The notes under the pieces are model-generated. The model was given only the letters and a program-made list of their open reading frames with translations. It was not told the DNA's origin and did no database searches. A stretch of 64,000 nucleotides of DNA from an uncultured Dysgonomonas sp. (GTDB taxonomy: Bacteria > Bacteroidota > Bacteroidia > Bacteroidales > Dysgonomonadaceae): positions 83,787 through 147,786 of the forward strand of contig USOX01000006.1 of NCBI GenBank assembly GCA_900556485.1. The letters are read 5' to 3'. The position numbers and the translations under genes were made by a program. Of the stretch, positions 43,282-51,987 are shown in pieces; positions within the stretch are counted from its first letter, which is position 1, and every line of letters starts with the position of its first letter.

Positions 43282-43737
43282 ATGATTATTGCAGTAGATT
43301 TTGACGGAACAATAGTAGAACATGAATATCCGAAAATCGGACGAGCGATTCCATTTGCTATAGAAACATTATTACAACTACAGAAAGATGGTCACACCCT
43401 TCTTATGTGGTCGGTACGTGATAAAGAATTACTACAAGAAGCGGTAGATTATTGCGCTGGTAAAGGACTTAAATTTTATGCAGCAAATAAAAATCATCCG
43501 GAAGAAGATGTTGTGACTGCATCGAGGAAGCTAAATGCTGATTTATTTATAGATGACCGTAATATCGGTGGATTACCAGACTGGGGGGTAATTTATCATG
43601 CTGTAAAAGCTATGGAAAAGGGTGAAACCTCCTTTGAAAAGATAATGATGTCTTCCGGTGAAAATCAAAGAATTCGCCGTAGGAAGAAAAATTTCTTCAT
43701 ACGTTTAGGTGAAATGTTTGAAAACAACGGATATTAA
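43282..43737 (+). CDS. HAD superfamily hydrolase (BT_0820-like)
   Basis: A 151-aa cytoplasmic HAD-like phosphatase. The nucleophile motif DFDGT is at 6-10 (VDFDGTIVEHEYP), motif II Ser lies in LMWSVRD near 56, and the acidic motif is FIDDRNIGG near 98. It resembles small capless HAD proteins of Bacteroides. The substrate is unknown. The tail is basic (RIRRRKKNFFIRLGEMF), possibly nucleic-acid or membrane associated. It belongs to the recR-to-GNAT run of genes. Confidence 0.85.
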   Translation: MIIAVDFDGTIVEHEYPKIGRAIPFAIETLLQLQKDGHTLLMWSVRDKELLQEAVDYCAGKGLKFYAANKNHPEEDVVTASRKLNADLFIDDRNIGGLPDWGVIYHAVKAMEKGETSFEKIMMSSGENQRIRRRKKNFFIRLGEMFENNGY

Positions 43738-43758
43738 TATATCTAATTTATTACATAT

Positions 43759-44286
43759 ATGCTCCTAAAGAACACACAAATAGCACTTCGGGCTGTAGAA
43801 CCCGAAGATTTGGATATTCTCTATAAATGGGAGAATACTACAGAACTGTGGATACATGGCAACACTTTAGCTCCTTACTCTAAACTTGTATTGAGGCAGT
43901 ATATTAATGATGCTATGGAAATGGACATCTATCAAAGTAAACAGTTAAGATTAATGATAGATTTGATAGATGAAAATATCACAGTTGGTACCGTTGATCT
44001 TTATGATATAGATGCACATAATCGTAGAGCCGGCATTGGTATTTTGATAGATGAAGCGTATCGCCAGCAGAAAATAGCGACTCAAGCATTGACATTAATG
44101 GCTGAATACGCTTTTAATTTTCTCTATATACATCAATTATATGCTTATATATCCGTTAGTAACACTAAAAGCATGAATTTATTTCAAAAATCCGGATATA
44201 AAGAAGTTGGTATATTAAAGGATTGGGTTCAACGAGGAGATACATTTGAAGATGTGCAGTTATCACAGCTGGTGAGTAGCAAATAA
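43759..44286 (+). CDS. GNAT family N-acetyltransferase (RimJ/RimL type)
   Basis: A 175-aa cytosolic acetyltransferase of the GNAT fold. RAVEPEDLDILYKWENT at the N-terminus and RRAGIGILIDEAYRQQKIATQAL (acetyl-CoA binding motif A), with the C-terminal YAYISVSNTKSMNLFQKSGYKEVG, are typical of RimJ/RimL and spermidine-acetyltransferase-like proteins. The acceptor is unknown. Last gene of the recR group; a terminator follows at 44307-44343. Confidence 0.88.
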   Translation: MLLKNTQIALRAVEPEDLDILYKWENTTELWIHGNTLAPYSKLVLRQYINDAMEMDIYQSKQLRLMIDLIDENITVGTVDLYDIDAHNRRAGIGILIDEAYRQQKIATQALTLMAEYAFNFLYIHQLYAYISVSNTKSMNLFQKSGYKEVGILKDWVQRGDTFEDVQLSQLVSSK

Positions 44287-44306
44287 AGTCTATTATAAAA
44301 ATATAG

Positions 44307-44343
44307 AAAGACGCATAGTTTAGATAGAAACTAATGCGTCTTT
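44307..44343 (+). terminator. Terminator after the GNAT gene
   Basis: AAAGACGCAT pairs with ATGCGTCTTT, and the inner AGTTT / AAACT arms extend the stem. It is followed by a T-run. Confidence 0.85.
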
Positions 44344-44418
44344 TTTTGTAAATAATTTATCTATATGTTGTAAGTTTATTAGTATTGAGTTTACTATTTT
44401 ATAAGATATATTGGAATG

Positions 44419-44469
44419 AAAAAGTTACATAATAAAATAGCCAAAAAAGTGTCACTTTTGTCACTTTTT
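44419..44469 (+). repeat. Dispersed three-box element, copy D (short form), upstream of the BtuG-like gene
   Basis: GTTACA at 44424-44429, then 25 bp to GTGTCAC (44449-44455), 2 nt, TTGTCAC (44458-44464) and a T-tract. It ends 49 bp before the -7 box at 44519-44526. Confidence 0.85.
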
Positions 44470-44518
44470 CTAGAAGCGATTACTGAGCAATTACTATAGA
44501 AATCTAAGAAAATAGCTG

Positions 44519-44526
44519 TAAATTTG
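44519..44526 (+). promoter_or_regulatory. Probable -7 box for the BtuG-like/BtuB-like operon
   Basis: TAAATTTG matches TAnnTTTG, 42 bp upstream of the ATG at 44569. No cobalamin riboswitch lies between this box and the gene. Confidence 0.6.
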
Positions 44527-44568
44527 CACATTCTTATAAAACAAATATCAGACAATATAAAATTAATA

Positions 44569-45624
44569 ATGAAGAAGTTATTTTACTTTTCTATCTTCAT
44601 TTATTTCATGTTATTTTATTCATGCATGGAATATGGTTCGATAGAAAAAGAGGATTTTGATTCAATACCAGAAGATGAAGGTCTTTTTATTACTAACGAA
44701 GGTAATTTTATGTATGGAAATGCCTCTTTGTCTTTTTATATTCCGAGCCAGAAACGTATACTTAATGAGGTTTTTATCAAAAAAAATGGTGTGAATCTGG
44801 GAGATGTTGCTCAATCAATGAAAATACATAAGGGGCTAGGATATATAGTAGTCAATAATTCAGGAGTGATATTCGTTATCGATATTAATACCTTTGAGAG
44901 AATAGGATATATTGCCGGATTAAATTCACCAAGATATATTCATTTTGTAAATGACAGGAAGGCTTATGTGACTGATCTTTACCTTCCACGTATAACCATA
45001 GTGGATCCTCAAACAATGGAAGTCACAGGAAGTATAGACACAAAGGGAAATAAATCTACAGAGCAAATGGTTCAATATGACAAATATGTATTTACGAACT
45101 GCTGGTCTTACAACAATAAAATATTAGTAATAGATACGGAGAAGGATGAGTTGGTAGATGCTATCGAAGTTGGTATACAGCCAACATCTTTAGCTATTGA
45201 TAAATACAATAAAATATGGACTGTTACTGATGGTGGTTATGAAGGGAGTCCTTATGGTTGGGAGGCACCATCATTATATTGTATAGATGCTGAAACCCGC
45301 ACAATAGAAAAAGAATTTAAGTTCAAGAAGGGAGAACATCCATCAGAAGTAACGTTGAATGGAGCAAGAGACACTTTATACTATCTCAATAAAGCTGTGT
45401 GGAGAATAGATGTAACGAAAGAAACCTTACCTGAGGAACCATTTTTACCATATAAAGGAACTTTATTTTATGGTTTGACAGTTGATCTAAAATCTTCAGA
45501 AGTATATGTTGCTGATGCCATTGACTATGTACAACATGGTGTAGTTTATCGTTATACTCCTGACGCTATTCCTGTGGACACATTCAAAGTTGGGATAATT
45601 CCGGGTGCCTTTTGCTTCAAATAA
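44569..45624 (+). CDS. Surface lipoprotein with beta-propeller, BtuG-like (DUF5074/YncE type)
   Basis: A 351-aa lipoprotein with N-terminal signal and Cys in YSCMEYG, followed by acidic residues as in surface-exposed Bacteroidetes lipoproteins. The body is made of YncE-like propeller blades: GLFITNEGNFMYGNASLSFY, VFVIDINTFERIGYI, ITIVDPQTMEVTGSI, ILVIDTEKDELVDAIEVGIQPTSLAI. In Bacteroides such proteins (BtuG) bind vitamin B12 at the cell surface and hand it to BtuB. The gene lies 16 bp before a BtuB-like TonB receptor, supporting this role. I take the ATG at 44569 (the TTG at 44524 overlaps the promoter). B12 binding is inferred from context. Confidence 0.82.
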   Translation: MKKLFYFSIFIYFMLFYSCMEYGSIEKEDFDSIPEDEGLFITNEGNFMYGNASLSFYIPSQKRILNEVFIKKNGVNLGDVAQSMKIHKGLGYIVVNNSGVIFVIDINTFERIGYIAGLNSPRYIHFVNDRKAYVTDLYLPRITIVDPQTMEVTGSIDTKGNKSTEQMVQYDKYVFTNCWSYNNKILVIDTEKDELVDAIEVGIQPTSLAIDKYNKIWTVTDGGYEGSPYGWEAPSLYCIDAETRTIEKEFKFKKGEHPSEVTLNGARDTLYYLNKAVWRIDVTKETLPEEPFLPYKGTLFYGLTVDLKSSEVYVADAIDYVQHGVVYRYTPDAIPVDTFKVGIIPGAFCFK

Positions 45625-45640
45625 CTCAGACTCCAAATAA

Positions 45641-47707
45641 ATGAAAAAAATAATACTTCCACTACTACTTATACTATTACCTTTTATATATCTTAAACCT
45701 CAATCAGGAGAAGAGAAAACACCTGTTGGTCTAAAAGAAGTAACAGTTACGGCCAGACGGACGCTTTCTGATATCGGTGTTCAAAAAACGGAGTTAGACT
45801 CTACATCTTTGAGGGAGAGTTTAGCTAACAGCTTGGCAGATGTATTGTCTCAAAATAGTACAATATTTATTAAATCATATGGAAGGGCTACTTTGTCTAC
45901 AGCTTCTTTCAGAGGAACAGCCCCATCGCATACACAAGTTACATGGAATGATATAGCCCTTAATTCTCCAATGTTGGGAATGGTAGATTTTTCATTGATT
46001 CCTTCTTACTTTATCGATGATGCGAATATATATCATGGAGCAAGCTCTACCGGAGTGATTGGAGGAGGATTAGGTGGAGCCATTACTTTAGGTACAAAGG
46101 CGATACAGGAAGAAGGCTTAAACCTTAAATATATACAGGGAATAAGTAGTTTTGATACTTATGATGAATTTTTCAGAGTAGCCTATGGTTCAGACAAATG
46201 GAAGAGTTCTACCCGTTTTCTCTACTCATCATCCGATAATGATTTCAAATACACCAATATTAAAAAGGAAGTCTACTTATTAGATCAAAACGGGAACAGG
46301 GTTCAGGATGAAAATGGAGATTATGTCTTTTATCATCCTAAAGAACGTAATAAGAATGGTTCTTTTAAGGATATGCATCTCTTACAAGAGCTTTATTATA
46401 ATACAAAAAAAGGTGATAAGTTTGGAGTTTATGCATGGTATATGAACTCTAAACGTGGTGTTCCAATGTTAAATAGTAGCTATAGGGATGAAGAGCAAGC
46501 AAAGAATGAACAGAAAGAACAAACTCTAAGAACGGGTGCCAGTTGGGATAGAGTTCGCGACAATCTGAAATTATCAGGTAAAGGAGGTTATACATATACT
46601 GATATGACTTATACTTATAAAGGAGATTTTGATGAAAGCTATACTGATGGAGAGATGATACATTCCCAAAGTTATGTTAATACTGCTTTTGGTAAGGCTA
46701 ATATTGAATATTTTCTTAATAATAAATGGTTGTTTATATCGAACTTGTCACTAAATCAACATTTTGTAAATAGTAGAGATCAAGCTATAAAAACAGTAGA
46801 AGAAAATGACTCAATAGTTGGCTATAATAAAAAACGAACTGAAATATCAGGTTTTCTGTCAATAAAATATACACCAACTAACCGATTAGGTATTGCGCTC
46901 AATTTAAGAGATGATTTTTATGGAACTGATATTACTCCTATTATCCCGGCTGCATTTGTTGATTATCTCATTTCTAAACAAGGAAATATTGTAGCTAAGG
47001 CATCTATTGCAAAAAACTATCGTTACCCCACTCTTAACGATCTTTATTTTGTTCCGGGAGGTAATCCTGATTTGAAGACAGAGAAAGGCTACACTTACGA
47101 TGGAGGAGTGGAGTTTACTGTAAAAAAGAATCGACTGGATTTTCTTGGAGAAGTAACTGCTTATAATTCATATATAAAAGATTGGATTCTTTGGCTTCCT
47201 ACTTATAAGGGTTTTTGGTCGCCGGTAAATGTAAAAAAGGTACATAGTTATGGTCTTGAAGTTAAAGGAAAAGCTTCGGTAAGGATAAATAGCGATTGGA
47301 AGTTGGAGCTGGATGGTAATTATGCGATAACCCGATCAATAAATCAAGGTGAACCTAAAAACTGGGCAGATGAAGCCATAGGAAAACAATTGGTATATAT
47401 ACCTGAATATTCTTCAGCTTTAACTGGGAGGCTTTATTACAAAAGTTGGCTTCTATCCTATAAATGGAACTATTATAGCGAGCGCTTTACAACATCCAGC
47501 AACGAGAAGGAAACAAAAATAGGGTTGTTAACACCTTATTATATGAATGATATTTCGCTTGAAAAACAACTATCTTTTAAATGGGCATATTGTTCTCTGA
47601 AATTGACTGTAAATAACTTATTCAATGAAGAATATGAATCTGTATTATCCCGTCCGATGGCAGGCCGTAACTTTGGTTTCTTTATAGGAATAACTCCTCG
47701 TATATAA
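45641..47707 (+). CDS. btuB: TonB-dependent outer membrane receptor, BtuB-like (vitamin B12 uptake)
   Basis: A 688-aa outer-membrane beta-barrel that imports a ligand with TonB energy. Signal peptide 1-20; then a TonB-box-like region (LKEVTVTARRT), the plug domain (about 50-165, SLADVLSQNSTIFIKSYGRATLSTASFRGTAPSH) and the 22-strand barrel ending in aromatic FFIGITPRI. Its length fits BtuB rather than SusC (about 1000 aa), and there is no carboxypeptidase-like N-terminal domain or SusD neighbour. Coupling to the BtuG-like gene and convergence on a cobalamin-riboswitch operon indicate corrinoid uptake. A stem-loop follows at 47713-47744. Confidence 0.85.
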   Translation: MKKIILPLLLILLPFIYLKPQSGEEKTPVGLKEVTVTARRTLSDIGVQKTELDSTSLRESLANSLADVLSQNSTIFIKSYGRATLSTASFRGTAPSHTQVTWNDIALNSPMLGMVDFSLIPSYFIDDANIYHGASSTGVIGGGLGGAITLGTKAIQEEGLNLKYIQGISSFDTYDEFFRVAYGSDKWKSSTRFLYSSSDNDFKYTNIKKEVYLLDQNGNRVQDENGDYVFYHPKERNKNGSFKDMHLLQELYYNTKKGDKFGVYAWYMNSKRGVPMLNSSYRDEEQAKNEQKEQTLRTGASWDRVRDNLKLSGKGGYTYTDMTYTYKGDFDESYTDGEMIHSQSYVNTAFGKANIEYFLNNKWLFISNLSLNQHFVNSRDQAIKTVEENDSIVGYNKKRTEISGFLSIKYTPTNRLGIALNLRDDFYGTDITPIIPAAFVDYLISKQGNIVAKASIAKNYRYPTLNDLYFVPGGNPDLKTEKGYTYDGGVEFTVKKNRLDFLGEVTAYNSYIKDWILWLPTYKGFWSPVNVKKVHSYGLEVKGKASVRINSDWKLELDGNYAITRSINQGEPKNWADEAIGKQLVYIPEYSSALTGRLYYKSWLLSYKWNYYSERFTTSSNEKETKIGLLTPYYMNDISLEKQLSFKWAYCSLKLTVNNLFNEEYESVLSRPMAGRNFGFFIGITPRI

Positions 47708-47712
47708 AATAA

Positions 47713-47744
47713 TAGAGGCGATTACAAAACTGCAATCACCTCTA
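47713..47744. terminator. Possible bidirectional terminator
   Basis: TAGAGGCGATT pairs with AATCACCTCTA (one mismatch, C-A) with a 10-nt loop, between convergent genes. The T-runs are weak. Confidence 0.55.
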
Positions 47745-47773
47745 TACTAAACCTATACATTAACGAAAAACAA

Positions 47774-48628
47774 TCAAAAGACTTTAAATCCTACTATTTC
47801 GGTTGATACCTCTCCTATCGATTCCACATTTTTAAGAATAGCGTTCTGTACCTTTACAAAGTGAATTTGAGTAAGTGATACAGAATTACCATTACTATCA
47901 ATTGCATTATCCAGTTCAAATTGGTTATATCTGTAATTTCCACTTGAATTTTTAGCAGCATCAGATCCCATATTATCGGCAAAGCCCCATTCAAAGCTTT
48001 GATTTTTCCATACTCCACCGTCATTTACTACACGTGGTTGTAACATACTTCCTTTAAGTGTATATGAATCTTCTTTTATCCAGGTTGGATAGTATATCTG
48101 AGTATGGTATTGTGGCAGATATTTGATTACACCTTCATTTCCCTTGTTATCAGTCCATTTAACATCTCCCGGCTCTGACGGACGATAATATGTAACTTCA
48201 TATCCTTTTTCGGTAATATCACTACCTTTGAGTTCATACCATATATCGTCAGCCAAACCATTATTATTTGTATCTTCCATAACCCAAACAATACCAGGCT
48301 CCGAACTCCCTTCAAAAGGGTTTCCTTCGATACCAAAATCATATCCTTTACGGTTCTTTATTTCTTTGGGCATTTTCACAATAATGTAACCACCAAAAGA
48401 GCCTAAAGAAACATATGACCCATCTTTAAAACGTTCTTCAGCCCAAGCATTAGCTTCTTCCATTGTCTTACAATCCATATTTTTGTTTATAAATTGTCCA
48501 GCTGCAGGGCGATACTCTAAGACTTCCAATTCTCCATTCTTCTCTGTTATTATATCATCATCACTAGAACAAGCGACGAATATTATTGAAATTAGAGGGA
48601 GTAAGTAAAGTAATTTTCTCATTATCAT
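47774..48628 (-). CDS. Lipoprotein in the cobalamin-riboswitch operon (third gene)
   Basis: A 284-aa lipoprotein with Cys in FVACSSDDD. The body has SYVSLGSFGGYIIVKMP, EPGIVWVMEDTNNNGLADDIWYELKGSD and YHTQIYYPTWIKEDSYTLKGSMLQPRV, seen in Bacteroides surface proteins often annotated as cell surface or PKD-domain proteins. I chose the ATG at 48628 (MIMRKLL): the longer frame relies on a TTG and overlaps the upstream stop codon. It begins 7 bp after the 446-aa lipoprotein gene. Operon control by a B12 riboswitch suggests binding or capture of corrinoids; the exact function is unknown. Confidence 0.8.
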   Translation of the reverse strand: MIMRKLLYLLPLISIIFVACSSDDDIITEKNGELEVLEYRPAAGQFINKNMDCKTMEEANAWAEERFKDGSYVSLGSFGGYIIVKMPKEIKNRKGYDFGIEGNPFEGSSEPGIVWVMEDTNNNGLADDIWYELKGSDITEKGYEVTYYRPSEPGDVKWTDNKGNEGVIKYLPQYHTQIYYPTWIKEDSYTLKGSMLQPRVVNDGGVWKNQSFEWGFADNMGSDAAKNSSGNYRYNQFELDNAIDSNGNSVSLTQIHFVKVQNAILKNVESIGEVSTEIVGFKVF

Positions 48629-48635
48629 AAATTTA

Positions 48636-49976
48636 TTAGTTCGCAAATATAATTGACTGAGGAATAGCCCCTTCGCTCTCTATCACTTTGATTTGATCTC
48701 CGGAAGCATTATATATAGTAATCTTACCATTCGATTTTTCAGAATAAAGTACATATACTTCTCCTGTTTCAGGATGTACTTGAACTCCTGTACCATATAG
48801 CTTAAGGTTCCCTTCTGGAGCAGAAATAAACGGTTTTGTCAATGAAGACCCATCACCTATGCTATATTTATATATAGCACCATTATCTGCTGGGATAAAA
48901 ATTGCATTTTCAGTTTGAGATGCAGCTATCCCCTTATAATTTAGTTCATACCAACCTGGGGATGATATGTTAAATGATAAGTCTATTGTTTCTGTGGAAA
49001 AATCAGATTTAATTTTTACAAGTTGCGACATTGTGCCTGAAATTGCTGTAGTATATAAATCCCCATCTTTGCCTAATACAAAATTACTTTTCTTATTTTG
49101 AATTATATCTAGTTTTTCGGCAACAGGAAATTCATCTTCACTCGCACTAATTAATTCATTTATATCATACATCCATACATTTTGCTCCCCTCTGTAAGTA
49201 GCATTTGTTAATAACTTTCCGTTAAAGGTAATACCACTAAAAATATAATGAGCTAGCTTCTTTGTAAATGTTACAATCTGGTTTGTATTCATATCTAAAC
49301 GATAAGCATTATAAAAAGTACTTATCAAAGCATACTGTTTGTTTAAAGGAGTGAAACTTAAGTAACCAGTAGACCCCCTTAATACATTTGTTTTATACAG
49401 AGTTTTTGCATCTGCAATCACCACATGATCATAATTTGTAACGCTGTTATATATAGTGAAGTATATTTTATCATTAACGACAGAAGCCATAATACTTCCT
49501 TCATAAGCAATTTTACTCCCATAATTTAAAGAGCTATAGCAGTTATGATATACTTTTCCAGTAGATGCATCATAAAAGCCAACCTCTCTCTCTTCTATAA
49601 ATAAAAAACCTTTCGAAAAGTCTTGTTTAGAAACAATTTCTGTTTTTAAAACAGCCGTTCCTAAGTCATTTGTTATTTTACATTCTACATTTGCACGACA
49701 CGGATTTTCTACTTTATAAGTATATGTTGGTTCTGTAGAAACTTCAATACCATTGATAAGCCAAGAGAATGTAGCTTTTTCAGCATTTTTCAATTCGGGC
49801 GAAAATACAATCTCCTCTCCTAGTTTTGGAGTTAGTACGCCATCAGGAAAGCTACCTTTAACTATATTGGGTGTTCCCATTATATCTGAATCATGTATCA
49901 AATCACAATCATCATCGCTACATGAAAAAGAAAACAATACAATAAAAGATAGAATTAAAATATATAATTTATTCAT
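48636..49976 (-). CDS. Lipoprotein with Ig/PKD-like domain and beta-propeller (second riboswitch gene)
   Basis: A 446-aa lipoprotein (Cys in FSFSCSDDDCD). After the acidic N-terminus there is an Ig/PKD-like domain (about 35-115: GSFPDGVLTPKLGEEIVFSPEL, TFSWLINGIEVS) and then propeller-like repeats of the DUF5074/YncE type (GFLFIEEREVGFYDASTGKVY, GEVYVLYSEKSNGKITIYNAS). It is clearly a tandem paralogue of the next upstream gene: both start their mature parts with SDDDCxLxHxS. As part of the cobalamin-riboswitch operon it is a good candidate surface B12-binding protein of the BtuG type. Confidence 0.8.
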   Translation of the reverse strand: MNKLYILILSFIVLFSFSCSDDDCDLIHDSDIMGTPNIVKGSFPDGVLTPKLGEEIVFSPELKNAEKATFSWLINGIEVSTEPTYTYKVENPCRANVECKITNDLGTAVLKTEIVSKQDFSKGFLFIEEREVGFYDASTGKVYHNCYSSLNYGSKIAYEGSIMASVVNDKIYFTIYNSVTNYDHVVIADAKTLYKTNVLRGSTGYLSFTPLNKQYALISTFYNAYRLDMNTNQIVTFTKKLAHYIFSGITFNGKLLTNATYRGEQNVWMYDINELISASEDEFPVAEKLDIIQNKKSNFVLGKDGDLYTTAISGTMSQLVKIKSDFSTETIDLSFNISSPGWYELNYKGIAASQTENAIFIPADNGAIYKYSIGDGSSLTKPFISAPEGNLKLYGTGVQVHPETGEVYVLYSEKSNGKITIYNASGDQIKVIESEGAIPQSIIFAN

Positions 49977-49990
49977 AATGAGTTATTTTA

Positions 49991-51364
49991 TTATTTTACA
50001 AAAATGAAAGTTGCAAGAAAATAATAGCCTTCGTACGAAGTTTCAGAAATCATTTCTCCTGTATCTCCATTAAAACGGACTAATAAATTCTGTTTATAGT
50101 CATCTGTTAAATACATTGCTACTACCTCATTATTATATGGATTCACACGAACAGCTGCTCCATAGAATGAATAACCGGATTTACTATATGATGTGAAAGG
50201 AGTTTCTGGTGATGCGTTATCAAAAGTCGATTTATAGATTTTTCCTCTTGCAACATAATAAAACTTATCTCCTGAAGCATTTCCACAAAACATAGCTTCT
50301 CTATAAAATCCAAAACTTGAAGGAGAATAATCTGGTCGCATAGTTTTTTTTTCTAAAGTAAAATCAGGTTTAATCCTAACCAGATTATTCCCTGTAGATG
50401 AAGATTCTACTGTATAAAGGTTCCCGTCATTTCCTTTTACAAAACGACAACCTCCTGTTGTTTGTATATCCAAAGTCTCAAATGGAAAGTATTTAGTATA
50501 TGAGTATTGCGATAAGTCTCCAAGTACTTTATCAATATCTAATACATGCAGTTTCTTCCCCTTTACATTTATCAGCAACTTATTATTATATACAATACCG
50601 CTACCTGTCCCATTCCAACCATCACTCATTAATATTTGCTCGGCTTCCAATGTTTCCAGATCAACTCTATATAAGTCACCATTAGCAGTTAATACACCAT
50701 ATTTTTCATTTATTCCTATAAATTCATATGCTTGTCTGGAGCCTAATATTTTTCCACTTTGTTTTTCCACATACATAGTTTTAGGATCAACCACTGTTAA
50801 ATGAATATTATCTTTCGAACAAATGTATAGCTTATCATTCCATAATGTTGCTGATTGACTTGTTACACCTAAAGTTGCTCCATAGTTCTGATCCCGGAAA
50901 ACCCATTGCTGAACAGTATTATTCTCAGGATTAAGGATTGTTACATTTCCCGGCTCATGTCCAAACCAACCTTCATTTAGTACTATGTATTTACCCGAAT
51001 AGTTTGCTCCCGATACAATAACTTTATTTTCCAGAACAATTGTCCCATTATCATTTGTAAGTTCTAATACAAGTTTAGAGCGCATGGAAGTGTTAGCTTC
51101 AACAACTAATTTCTTATCGGTACCCATGTCCTTATCATTGAGATACCACTGATAATAGATATCTCCATTAGAAACTACTTCAGGAGAGTAAATGTAGGTG
51201 TCTCCAATATTAAGATTTACATCTCCTTCAGGGAAAGTACCTTGTTTTAAAACAGGTAACCCAAGTTGATTGCTGTTGTGATCCAAATTACAATCATCAT
51301 CAGAACAGCTTGTTAATACAAAGGTCAAAATAGCCAGAGTCTTAACAAATTTTCTAAAATTCAT
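49991..51364 (-). CDS. Lipoprotein with Ig/PKD-like domain and beta-propeller (first riboswitch gene)
   Basis: A 457-aa lipoprotein (lipobox ending LTSCSDDDCN), paralogous to the following gene. The N-terminal Ig-like domain reads GTFPEGDVNLNIGDTYIYSPEV and IYYQWYLNDKDMG. The rest (about 130-457) has YncE/DUF5074-like blades: YIVLNEGWFGHEPGNVTILNPE, LTVVDPKTMYVEKQS, LYRVDLETLEAEQIL. Directly downstream of the cobalamin riboswitch, it should be turned off when B12 is abundant. Gap to the second gene is 14 bp. B12 binding is an inference from the switch and fold. Confidence 0.82.
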   Translation of the reverse strand: MNFRKFVKTLAILTFVLTSCSDDDCNLDHNSNQLGLPVLKQGTFPEGDVNLNIGDTYIYSPEVVSNGDIYYQWYLNDKDMGTDKKLVVEANTSMRSKLVLELTNDNGTIVLENKVIVSGANYSGKYIVLNEGWFGHEPGNVTILNPENNTVQQWVFRDQNYGATLGVTSQSATLWNDKLYICSKDNIHLTVVDPKTMYVEKQSGKILGSRQAYEFIGINEKYGVLTANGDLYRVDLETLEAEQILMSDGWNGTGSGIVYNNKLLINVKGKKLHVLDIDKVLGDLSQYSYTKYFPFETLDIQTTGGCRFVKGNDGNLYTVESSSTGNNLVRIKPDFTLEKKTMRPDYSPSSFGFYREAMFCGNASGDKFYYVARGKIYKSTFDNASPETPFTSYSKSGYSFYGAAVRVNPYNNEVVAMYLTDDYKQNLLVRFNGDTGEMISETSYEGYYFLATFIFVK

Positions 51365-51499
51365 TTTCTCTTTAATTTAGTTATCAATCAATTACGTTTA
51401 ACTCAGAAACAGTAAATCATTGACTTTAACGAAGAAGATAATTGAAAAGCGATAAATGCCATTTCAAGCTTTGTTCCCCGAAAGCTAATGAATGAAAGT

Positions 51500-51728
51500 C
51501 TATTGGCAGGTCTTCTGACTTACTCCATCTTTGAACGCCCTTCCCATTTCTAGTTAGCTTTTTCTGCTAACAACTATCAGCTAATGGCTAACAGCTTGTC
51601 AAAACAGTGGTTTTGAGTATTGTTCAAAGACTTTTGGCGGAGCTTACAGCAGCGGGTCTGTTCAGGATTTGCACCTGATTCCCTTTTCATCACATCCGAT
51701 GATAATCGTAGTGACACCAAAAACTGCG
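51500..51728 (-). promoter_or_regulatory. Cobalamin (adenosylcobalamin/B12) riboswitch
   Basis: On the minus strand the conserved B12 box reads AAGTCAGAAGACCTGCC (around 51505-51521), matching rAGYCMGgAgaCCkGCc. Upstream on the RNA are the core segments AATCAGGTGCAAATCC and CAGACCCGCTGCTGTAAGC, the typical P3-P6 core. The aptamer begins just after a -7 box (51730-51737). The B12 box ends about 140 nt before the first lipoprotein start. Likely effect: repression of the three-lipoprotein operon by bound cobalamin. Whether it acts at transcription or translation is not resolved. Confidence 0.93.
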
Positions 51729-51729
51729 G

Positions 51730-51737
51730 CAAAGATA
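51730..51737 (-). promoter_or_regulatory. -7 box of the riboswitch operon
   Basis: The minus strand reads TATCTTTG, matching TAnnTTTG; the RNA would start at the 5' edge of the riboswitch. Confidence 0.65.
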
Positions 51738-51790
51738 AGTATTTTTATTTTATTAATACTAATCTGTTCCCCATTTTAAATTTGACTATT

Positions 51791-51872
51791 AAAAAAGTGA
51801 CAACCAAGGGTCGACGGAGCGAAGCGTAGTCAAATGTGACACTTTTTTCCATATTTTTTATTGTTACTTTTT
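51791..51872 (-). repeat. Dispersed three-box element, copy E (long form), upstream of the riboswitch operon
   Basis: On the minus strand: GTAACA, 25 bp, GTGTCAC, a 32-nt insert containing GCTTCGCTCCGTCGACC, TTGTCAC and a T-tract. It is almost identical to copy A, 30.7 kb away. It lies 53 bp upstream of the -7 box at 51730-51737. Confidence 0.85.
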
Positions 51873-51938
51873 CTAACACGCCAATTGTTTATTATTACAT
51901 AGATAAATGAATAGATTACATATACAATATAAAAGAAA

Positions 51939-51966
51939 AAAGGCTGCTTCATACGAAACAGCCTTT
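51939..51966 (-). terminator. Terminator of the ilv operon after ilvC
   Basis: AAAGGCTG / CAGCCTTT stem with inner TTC / GAA pairs. It is followed on the minus strand by TTTTCTTTT, 22 bp after the ilvC stop codon. Confidence 0.85.
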
Positions 51967-51987
51967 CTCGATCTATAGAAATAATTA

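Noticed and set aside
44344..44568. Possible cobalamin riboswitch before the BtuG-like gene
   Set aside because: No B12 box or core segment is present, and the -7 box lies only 42 bp before the ATG, leaving no room.
45641..47707. SusC-type receptor of a polysaccharide utilisation locus
   Set aside because: The protein is 688 aa, too short for SusC, lacks the N-terminal carboxypeptidase-like domain and has no SusD neighbour.
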